64,000 nt of DNA from Kutzneria chonburiensis (GTDB lineage Bacteria; Actinomycetota; Actinomycetes; Mycobacteriales; Pseudonocardiaceae): the NCBI RefSeq assembly GCF_028622115.1, contig NZ_CP097263.1, positions 7,564,001 through 7,628,000 on the forward strand, written 5' to 3'. Made by a program: the position numbers and the translations under genes. Below the pieces are notes generated by a model, which was not told the origin of the DNA, ran no database searches, and saw nothing but the letters and a program-made list of their open reading frames with translations. Positions 58,755-64,000 of this stretch are shown piece after piece; positions within the stretch are counted from its first letter, which is position 1, and every line of letters begins with the position of its first letter.

Positions 58755-59027
58755 GGCCAACCCGGTCGCACCCCTTCTTCGCCCGCGTATCACGACAAGT
58801 ACAGATTGTGCACGCATTCGCCGGTGTACTTGACCCAAAGCGACAACCGGGCACTGGAAGGTGTCCGGTGAATCGGCTGGCGGCCGTCTCCGGCGCTGGT
58901 CACACCCCCCGACTGGTCGGCCGAATCGGCGGGCTCGAAGATGTCAGGTCTGGGGTCCGGTCACACCGGACGGGAACCGACGGGACGCGGGCGTCGTCGT
59001 AGAGCCTGACGTGAGGGGTGTTGGCAC
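58755..59027. promoter_or_regulatory. Divergent promoter region, regulator and toxin operon
   Basis: 273 bases without an open frame of coding character. GAGGGG 9 bases before ATG 59028 is the ribosome site of the toxin operon. TTGACC near 58831 could be a -35. No clear heptamer direct repeats of SARP type were found by eye. Confidence 0.35.
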
Positions 59028-59657
59028 ATGACTGAGCCGGACTTGAGTCCTGAGCAGCGCGCGGCGAAGGTCGCCGAGCTGCGGCAACAGGCCGACGGCG
59101 CGCTGGCTGGGCTGCGCGCGCAGATGGCCGCCGTGAAGCAGGCGCAGCAGGAGGCGCTGTCGAGCACGGGGGAGGCGACTTCGCGTGACGGCAGTGTGCA
59201 GGTCGCCGTGGACGCGACCGGCGTGGTGACGGCGTTGAAGCTGTCGCCGAACGCCTTCGAGCGCACCACGCCCGACAAGCTCGCGCAGGCCGTCGTCGCC
59301 ACGATCCAGGCCGCCGCGGCCAAGGCCCGGGCCAAGGTGTCCGAGACCATGGCGCCCGTGCGGGCACAGAGCGCCAACGTGCTCGCCGCCGCCGGCAACG
59401 CCAACGGGCTCGACGCCGCCAAGCTCAGCACGCCCGACGTGCCGCGGACCGCCGCCGACCCCACCGGTCAGGACGACCCGTGGCGCCAGGCGCAGGCTCC
59501 GCAGCCGCAGTCGTACAGCCCTCGCCCCAACCCGCCGGTCGCGCCGCCCGCCGCCCGGCCCGCGCCCGCTGCGCAGCCTCCCCAGCGCCAGGCGCCGCCG
59601 TCCCGTGACGACGACGATGACGCCGGCGGTTCCGTGCTCAACGAAGGGTCGTGGTGA
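59028..59657 (+). CDS. YbaB/EbfC-like protein, first gene of the toxin operon
   Basis: 209 residues. Residues ~10-115 match the YbaB/EbfC fold (RQQADGALAGLRAQMAAVKQ, DGSVQVAVDATGVVTALKLS, DKLAQAVVATIQAAAAKA), followed by a Pro/Gln-rich disordered tail ending in an acidic DDDDDAGGSVLNEGSW. Such proteins often precede WXG100 and toxin genes in actinobacteria and may act as a chaperone or adapter rather than a nucleoid protein. Its stop overlaps the next start (GTGA). Confidence 0.75.
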   Translation: MTEPDLSPEQRAAKVAELRQQADGALAGLRAQMAAVKQAQQEALSSTGEATSRDGSVQVAVDATGVVTALKLSPNAFERTTPDKLAQAVVATIQAAAAKARAKVSETMAPVRAQSANVLAAAGNANGLDAAKLSTPDVPRTAADPTGQDDPWRQAQAPQPQSYSPRPNPPVAPPAARPAPAAQPPQRQAPPSRDDDDDAGGSVLNEGSW

Positions 59658-60403
59658 GCGTGGGCGTCACCCTCCCTTCCGAGGTCACCTGGGTGCTCGA
59701 CCTCATCGGCGTCGAGTGGCCCAACATCGACGAGGACGAGCTCCGCTCGGCCGCCGATCAGCTCCGTGAGCTCGGCTCCGAGCTGTCCAGCAACAACGGC
59801 GACGCCAAGTCCGAGATCGAGGAGATGCTCGGCGTCAACTCGGCCGAGTCGCTGCAGATCTTCGAGGCGCTGTGGAAGAAGCTCGCCGACGGGCATCTCC
59901 AGCAGCTCGGCGAGGGCATGGACATGCTCGCCACCGGCCTCGACATAGCCGCCGTCGTCATCGTGGCCATGAAGCTCGCCGCCATCGTCCAGCTGGTCAT
60001 CCTGGCCGCCGAGCTCATCGCCGACCAGGCTGCCGCCATCGAGACCCTGGGCGCTTCCGAGGCACTGGCCGTGGCTCAGACCGAGTTCACCGAGCAGATC
60101 GTCAAGCAGGCCATCGAGCAGGCCATCCAGACCGTCGAGCAGCAGCTGCTGTCCGTCGTCGAGGGCCCCATCTTCGCCGCCTTGGAGAGCGCCGGCGAGG
60201 AGCTCGCCATGCAGCTCGTCGGGGACGCCCTCGGTACGCACCAGGGCATCGACATGGGCGCCGTGGCCAATGCCGGCGTCGACGGCTTCTCCCAGGGCGT
60301 CAGCGATTCGGTGGATCAGGTCGAGGGCATGGCCGACTCCGTCGTCAACGATCCTCTCGGCACCGCTGAGTCCGTGGCGACGAACCAGGGCATTCCGACG
60401 TGA
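59654..60403 (+). CDS. WXG100-like / CpnT-N-terminal-like secretion domain protein
   Basis: 249 residues. The start LPSEVTWVLDLIGVEWPNID, then DEDELRSAADQLRELGSELS, matches the WXG100-like N-terminal domain found on large type VII-linked toxins. A hydrophobic helical stretch (LDIAAVVIVAMKLAAIVQLV) and long amphipathic helices follow. In relatives this module is fused to the toxin; here it is a separate protein. GTG 59654 is used (GTGA overlap, AAGGG 6 bases before) rather than GTG 59651. It overlaps the toxin gene by 4 bases. Confidence 0.78.
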   Translation: MSVGVTLPSEVTWVLDLIGVEWPNIDEDELRSAADQLRELGSELSSNNGDAKSEIEEMLGVNSAESLQIFEALWKKLADGHLQQLGEGMDMLATGLDIAAVVIVAMKLAAIVQLVILAAELIADQAAAIETLGASEALAVAQTEFTEQIVKQAIEQAIQTVEQQLLSVVEGPIFAALESAGEELAMQLVGDALGTHQGIDMGAVANAGVDGFSQGVSDSVDQVEGMADSVVNDPLGTAESVATNQGIPT

Positions 60404-61521
60404 CCAAGGCCAACATCCACCCCGAGCACCTGCGCAGGTCCGGCGGCAAGCTCAAGGACTTCGGCGACAAGATCGAGCAGGCCGGCGGCAAACTCGAGCA
60501 GGCAGGCCAGAACCTCGTCTCCCACGCCTCCGGCGACCGCTCTGGCGTCGGCTCCGTGGTCGCCAAGTTCACCGGCAAGGCCACCGAGGTCACCGGCAAG
60601 GTGTTCAAGGAAGGCGGCCGCGTCGCCGGATCCGCCGGCGGCCGGCTCGGCAACACCGCCGACCTGTACGAGGAAGCCGACAACGTCGGCGCCAAGGGCC
60701 TGAACAAGATCCACAAGGGCCGCTCCAGCAAGTCCGTCACCGGCGGCGGCACCCGCTCCGGCTCCACCGTCGGCTCCGGCGGCGGCAAGACCAAGAAGGC
60801 CGAGCCCGTCCCCGGCGGCGGCAAGCGCACCGGGACTCGCGTCGGCAGCGGCGGCGGCAAAAAGGATCACGAGGTCCCCTCCCTCAGCGGAGACCTCAAC
60901 GACCCGCCCAAGTCGACCCGTGACTACGACTCGTCCGGCAAGACAATCAAGACCGATGATCTGGACCACCCGCACAAGGGCCTGATCGACGACAACCTCA
61001 TCAAGAAGGCCGAGGCAAATCCCAACCGTGCGCAGGACGCCTTGAAGCCCGGGGCCGACCAGAAGCATCCGGTCGTGCAGGGCATCGTGCCGAAGACCTA
61101 CGACCCCACCGGTGGCCTCGGCCAGACCGAGTGGGACAAGCAGTACTGGCCGACCGGGGCGAAGGACAAGTACGGCAATCCCGAACTGACATGGCCGGAT
61201 CCGCAGACTCATCCCCAGGGCTTCGACAGTCCCGAGTCGCGCCAGCCCAATGTGTTGCAGCCCGGCCACACCATTGACCGTTTCGGTCCCGGGTTCGGTC
61301 GGTTCACCTCGCCGACCGACACTCCGTTCCCGCAGCGCGGACTGCCGCCCGGCAACCTGAGCGACGGGTATCACCAGTACGAGGTCGTGAAGCCCATTCC
61401 CGTATGGGAGGGTCCGATCGCGCCCGCGATGGGTCAGCCCGGTGGCGGAACTCAGTACTACATGCCCCATTCCGTCATCGACCTCGTCAATGCCGGATAC
61501 CTTAGGGAGGTCAAGCTGTGA
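60400..61521 (+). CDS. Polymorphic toxin with C-terminal TNT (NAD+ glycohydrolase) domain
   Basis: 373 residues in three parts. Residues 1-105: a helical pretoxin region (TKANIHPEHLRRSGGKLKDF, NLVSHASGDRSGVGSVVAKF) shared with the toxin at 62519. Residues ~106-165: a Gly/Lys-rich repeat linker. From about 235: a TNT domain, as in the tuberculosis necrotizing toxin of CpnT, with TIDRFGPGFGRFTSP, TPFPQRGLPP, YEVVKPIPVWEGPIAPAMGQ and PGGGTQYYMP; Arg294 and Gln352 are the probable active-site residues. TNT domains hydrolyse NAD+. No signal peptide, so export would be by a type VII route. GTG 60400, GTGA overlap. Confidence 0.87.
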   Translation: MTKANIHPEHLRRSGGKLKDFGDKIEQAGGKLEQAGQNLVSHASGDRSGVGSVVAKFTGKATEVTGKVFKEGGRVAGSAGGRLGNTADLYEEADNVGAKGLNKIHKGRSSKSVTGGGTRSGSTVGSGGGKTKKAEPVPGGGKRTGTRVGSGGGKKDHEVPSLSGDLNDPPKSTRDYDSSGKTIKTDDLDHPHKGLIDDNLIKKAEANPNRAQDALKPGADQKHPVVQGIVPKTYDPTGGLGQTEWDKQYWPTGAKDKYGNPELTWPDPQTHPQGFDSPESRQPNVLQPGHTIDRFGPGFGRFTSPTDTPFPQRGLPPGNLSDGYHQYEVVKPIPVWEGPIAPAMGQPGGGTQYYMPHSVIDLVNAGYLREVKL

Positions 61522-61778
61522 ATATCCAGGAACTGGAATCTGCCGTAGCTGCCATCGGCATTCCCGCCCGCATGGTGGCCGCCGGTGGCCATGCCCAGTA
61601 CTCGTGGTCCCTGGAGCAGGCCGAGGACGGCGCATGGGAGGTCTACTGGCTGGAGCGCGGGGAGAAGAACGACCTCGAGCGGTTCACCACCGAGAACCAG
61701 GCCTGCACCTACCTGCTCGGCCGTCTCACCTACAGCCAGATCCTCGCCGGTCTCACCTGGGGCGACGCCGCCCAGTGA
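61518..61778 (+). CDS. Putative TNT-toxin immunity protein, single domain
   Basis: 86 residues, start GTG 61518 with GGGAGG 7 bases upstream and overlapping the toxin stop (GTGA). Position directly after a TNT toxin and small acidic nature suggest an immunity protein. Core pattern: SLEQAEDGAWEVYWLERGEK, then RFTTENQACTYLLGRLTYSQ. The same pattern occurs twice in the next protein, so this is the one-domain form of a local family. I do not recognise it as the known IFT antitoxin of TNT. Confidence 0.7.
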   Translation: MNIQELESAVAAIGIPARMVAAGGHAQYSWSLEQAEDGAWEVYWLERGEKNDLERFTTENQACTYLLGRLTYSQILAGLTWGDAAQ

Positions 61779-61784
61779 CTCCTT

Positions 61785-61819
61785 GCCTCCGGACCTGTAT
61801 TTCCGACAGGTCCGGAGGC
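61785..61819 (+). terminator. 14-bp hairpin between the two immunity genes
   Basis: GCCTCCGGACCTGT and its exact complement with a 7-base loop, 6 bases after the first immunity stop. The right arm includes GGAGG, so folding would hide that ribosome site; it may end or attenuate the toxin transcript. Confidence 0.7.
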
Positions 61820-61824
61820 TCCTT

Positions 61825-61845
61825 ATGCGTCTGGGGTGCCAGTGA
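61825..61845 (+). other. Possible six-codon leader ORF (MRLGCQ)
   Basis: ATG 61825 lies 6 bases after GGAGG (61814-61818), reads six codons and stops with a TGA that overlaps the GTG 61842 of the tandem immunity gene. It could couple translation through the hairpin. Short enough to be chance. Confidence 0.3.
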
Positions 61846-62417
61846 TTATTTCGGCGAACAGCCTTGCGGCTTATATCGAAGCCATCGGCGTCGAGGGCGA
61901 TGAGTTCTCCATCGGAGATTACGCGGACGACCGTTGGTGCATCCTTCAGCGTCCTGACGGTACCTGGACTGTTTTCTATCGCGAGCGCGGCGGAAACTTC
62001 GATGAATCCACCTTTGATCTCGAGTCCGATGCCTGCTACGCCTTCCTGGGTCGCATGACACTGCTCCAGATCACCAGGGGCTGCTTCCAACTCGTGGATG
62101 AGTCGAACCCCGAGGCGGTATCCGATCTCGTTACGCTGAACAGCGTTGAGGCCCTGCTGCGAGAAATGGGTTCGTGGCATGAGGCGGCCTGTGTCGGCGA
62201 GGCCGAATACTGTTACTGCATCGTCCGTGACGACGACTGCCTGTGGAGCGTCTTCTACAGGGAACGCGGATGTCGGGATCGGCTACGTGAGTTCACCGAC
62301 GAGCAGTCCGCCTGCCTTGAGTTCATGGGACGGATCGCCGGCAAGGCCAAGGTTGTCGAGTGGCTGGCCGGACACGGCCGAACCGACCTCATACCCGCTG
62401 ATGATCCCTTGGTCTGA
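61842..62417 (+). CDS. Putative immunity protein, tandem two-domain form
   Basis: 191 residues made of two copies of the domain seen in the 61518 protein. The first copy has RWCILQRPDGTWTVFYRERG and ESDACYAFLGRM, the second CIVRDDDCLWSVFYRERGCR and DEQSACLEFMGRI, each starting with a short helix (SLAAYIEAIG; SVEALLREMG). GTG 61842 is preferred (GGGG 5 bases upstream, overlap with the mini-ORF); GTG 61836 is possible. Codon use is less GC3-biased than upstream genes. It may guard against a variant of the same toxin. Confidence 0.68.
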   Translation: MIISANSLAAYIEAIGVEGDEFSIGDYADDRWCILQRPDGTWTVFYRERGGNFDESTFDLESDACYAFLGRMTLLQITRGCFQLVDESNPEAVSDLVTLNSVEALLREMGSWHEAACVGEAEYCYCIVRDDDCLWSVFYRERGCRDRLREFTDEQSACLEFMGRIAGKAKVVEWLAGHGRTDLIPADDPLV

Positions 62418-62518
62418 TCATCGGTAACTCGACAGAGGTACTTCCTGCCATCCGGTTCTCACCGCTGCCGTACCCTGCCGGTTGGGTTGAGAAGCTCTGA
62501 CCGTCACCTGGGGGCGAC

Positions 62519-63715
62519 GTGAGCAAGGCCAATATCCATCCGCAGCACCTCCGCAAGTCCGGCGGCAAGGTCAAGCAGTTCGGCGGCACCGTCAAGCAGA
62601 CCGGTTCGAAGCTCGAGGAGACCGGCCAGAACCTCGTCTCCCACGCCTCCGGCGACCGTTCCGGTGTCGGTTCCGTCGTAGCGAAGTTCACCGGCAAGGC
62701 CACCGAGATCGCCGGCAAGGTCCTCAACGAGGGCGGCCGGGTCGCCGAGGAGGCCGGCACCCGCCTCGGCAAGACCGCCGACCTCTACGAAGAGGCCGAC
62801 ACCATCGCCGCCAAGAACCTCCGCAAACACCACCCCAACTCCAAGCGCAAGGTCGACCCACCCGGCGGCTCCAAACGCGCCGGCTCGCCCGTCGGCAAGG
62901 GCGGCGGCTCCGCCAAGAAACCCAAGCGCGTGCCGGGCGGTGGTACCCGCCCGGCTGAGAAGGTCGGCTCCGGCCGCGGTGGTAAGGACACGAAGGCGCC
63001 AACGGTTCCCGGCGGCAACGGCGAGCCCACACGCATCAATGGACGGCTGCCTGGGCCGGACTCCGCCGAACGTCGGCTGCCTGATCTTCTTGATCGACAT
63101 GGGATGTCGGGGCAGGAGTTCAATTCAATCCGGCACCGTGTCAATCAGCCTGGTGGCACTGCGAATATTAGCCGCGAGGAAGCCTTGAAGCTGCGCGGAC
63201 TTCGTGAGGATATCAAGCTGGAGGCGGGAACTCCGGTTCAGAAGGTGCTCAGCCCGTGGGCTGCGCAGCACTATCTGGACAACTCGACGGCCGACGGGTT
63301 CAAGCCGAAATTGTCCGGCGGTTGCTTTGCGCGCGTGGTCGACTCGGAGCAGATAAACAGTCCGTCCGGATATTACGAAGGGCTGCGTCTGGACTACGGC
63401 GGCACACCGTTCTCGCCGAAGGATCCTTCGGTTCATGTCCTTCGGACGAGTGTTAGCGACGTGAATCAGTACTCAATTCCGTTTGGTGGTCCGACCGAAG
63501 CTGGGCGGGCGAAGATTGGCGGTACCGTCGACTGGGGCGACCCCTTCACGGGAAGTGGATTCACTGGATCCGACAGGCATCTTGTGCCCGAGTGGGATCG
63601 TCAGCCAACTCCCCTGCGGAACGGCGACGAGATACATGAGGTATTTGCCGACGGTACCTCGAGGAGAGTTGCTCGATACATCACCCGCCTTGGTTGGGTT
63701 AAAGAGGAGCGATGA
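62519..63715 (+). CDS. Polymorphic toxin with shared pretoxin region and unknown C-terminal domain
   Basis: 398 residues. Residues 1-105 nearly repeat the first toxin (SKANIHPQHLRKSGGKVKQF, the identical stretch NLVSHASGDRSGVGSVVAKF, RLGKTADLYEEAD). A Gly/Lys linker runs to about 165. The last ~230 residues differ completely: NGRLPGPDSAERRLPDLLDR, VLSPWAAQHYLDNSTADGFK, YYEGLRLDYGGTPFSPKDPS and a final VARYITRLGWVKEER. No known toxin fold recognised with confidence. The DNA of this end is clearly less GC-rich than the N-terminal part, as expected of an exchanged toxin tip. GTG 62519 after GGGGGCGAC. Its stop overlaps the next start (ATGA). Confidence 0.77.
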   Translation: MSKANIHPQHLRKSGGKVKQFGGTVKQTGSKLEETGQNLVSHASGDRSGVGSVVAKFTGKATEIAGKVLNEGGRVAEEAGTRLGKTADLYEEADTIAAKNLRKHHPNSKRKVDPPGGSKRAGSPVGKGGGSAKKPKRVPGGGTRPAEKVGSGRGGKDTKAPTVPGGNGEPTRINGRLPGPDSAERRLPDLLDRHGMSGQEFNSIRHRVNQPGGTANISREEALKLRGLREDIKLEAGTPVQKVLSPWAAQHYLDNSTADGFKPKLSGGCFARVVDSEQINSPSGYYEGLRLDYGGTPFSPKDPSVHVLRTSVSDVNQYSIPFGGPTEAGRAKIGGTVDWGDPFTGSGFTGSDRHLVPEWDRQPTPLRNGDEIHEVFADGTSRRVARYITRLGWVKEER

Positions 63716-64000
63716 CCGACAGTTACGAGCAGTACTGCTATTCCATGGTTGACGGTCGGAAGTTTGAGACGGCGTTGACGGTGGATCCGGACGTTATTGA
63801 CATATATTGGTTCGATGACGATCCACCCATGGTTGGATTTGAGAAGTATGCACCTGATCTTTATATTAGACACACGCCAATCGCGGAGTCAACCGGCGTC
63901 TTTCGGGTTGAATGGCGATGTGAATATCGCGGCGAGCCGTTTATGGTCACCGGCAGTGAGGGTGATAGCTTGTGGGTTTACTACCTTGGTGGAAGTGAGC
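63712..64000 (+). CDS. Putative immunity protein of the second toxin (cut by window end)
   Basis: Starts ATG 63712, overlapping the toxin stop, with AGAGGAG just before it, and is open to base 64000 (96 residues seen). MTDSYEQYCYSMVDGRKFET, then DPDVIDIYWFDDDPPMVGFE and WRCEYRGEPFMVTGSEGDSL: acidic, rich in aromatics, as many immunity proteins. Unrelated to the immunity family at 61518-62417. Low GC for this genome. Assigned by position only. Confidence 0.6.
   Translation, partial: MTDSYEQYCYSMVDGRKFETALTVDPDVIDIYWFDDDPPMVGFEKYAPDLYIRHTPIAESTGVFRVEWRCEYRGEPFMVTGSEGDSLWVYYLGGSE

Noticed and set aside
62519-63715. Calling the second toxin an ADP-ribosyltransferase
   Set aside because: Only vague resemblance; the catalytic Arg, Ser/His and Glu pattern could not be assigned.
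1-64000. CRISPR arrays, prophage or rRNA genes
   Set aside because: No regularly spaced direct repeats, cas, phage structural or rRNA sequences were seen anywhere in the window.

Overview
The window is chromosomal DNA from a high-GC actinobacterium, most likely a non-mycobacterial, mycolata-related Pseudonocardiales (Amycolatopsis/Kutzneria type). The evidence is strong GC3 codon bias, frequent GTG and TTG starts, SARP/AfsR regulators, a galactan exporter for arabinogalactan, a bacterial proteasome activator ending in GQYL, a mycothiol-dependent-isomerase-family protein, and LAxTG sortase substrates. Several blocks match the gene order I recall from Mycobacterium: wzm-wzt-glfT1-bpa with an aminotransferase and a quinone oxidoreductase; tadA-partner-tyrA beside a tRNA-Ser; dnaX-ybaB-recR.

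Layout. 1-3500: C-terminally cut SARP regulator and a small IstA-like helix-turn-helix protein. 3526-6798: galactan polymer export and priming genes plus bpa. 6858-10348: aminotransferase homologue without a PLP lysine, methyltransferase, quinone oxidoreductase, acetyltransferase. 10424-14097: zinc peptidase, a cysteine-rich mini-ORF, secreted 5'-nucleotidase, MarR regulator. 14119-17240: tRNA-Ser(UGA) followed by an island with VapBC between two copies of a hairpin-rich repeat. 17281-20581: tandem family of secreted or wall-anchored proteins with one decayed copy. 20645-23938: membrane protein, methyltransferases, hydrolase and a 3-ketoacid CoA-transferase. 24131-25955: tRNA-Ser(GCU), tRNA-Arg(ACG), third repeat copy and an unknown gene.

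25987-31627: Lrp regulator, rhodanese, a MIO-less ammonia-lyase homologue, GntR regulator, FAD amine oxidase and LysR regulator. 31703-33746: DnaA boxes, a frameshifted ankyrin gene and coaA. 33747-39793: thioester-domain adhesin, glycolipid-binding protein, tyrA, M20 amidohydrolase, tadA pair, tRNA-Ser(CGA). 40002-42467: large secreted nuclease. 42536-48977: an operon that reads as 4-hydroxyproline catabolism (epimerase, three-subunit D-hydroxyproline dehydrogenase, deaminase) with an Xaa-Pro aminopeptidase next to it. 49355-55748: tRNA-Ser(GGA), SRP RNA, dnaX-ybaB-recR, S9 peptidase, P-loop kinase. 55731-58754: second SARP regulator.

The most unusual part is 59028 to the right edge: a polymorphic toxin island. 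A YbaB-like protein and a WXG100-like protein are translationally coupled to a toxin ending in a TNT-type NAD+ glycohydrolase domain, then a one-domain and a tandem two-domain version of one putative immunity family, then a second toxin with nearly the same N-terminal 105 residues but an unrelated C-terminus, then its own candidate immunity gene, cut by the window edge.

All four serine tRNAs needed to read the six serine codons lie within 14119-49441. Many single genes appear leaderless, with a TANNNT hexamer 6 or 7 bases before the start codon, while operons use ATGA/GTGA overlaps.
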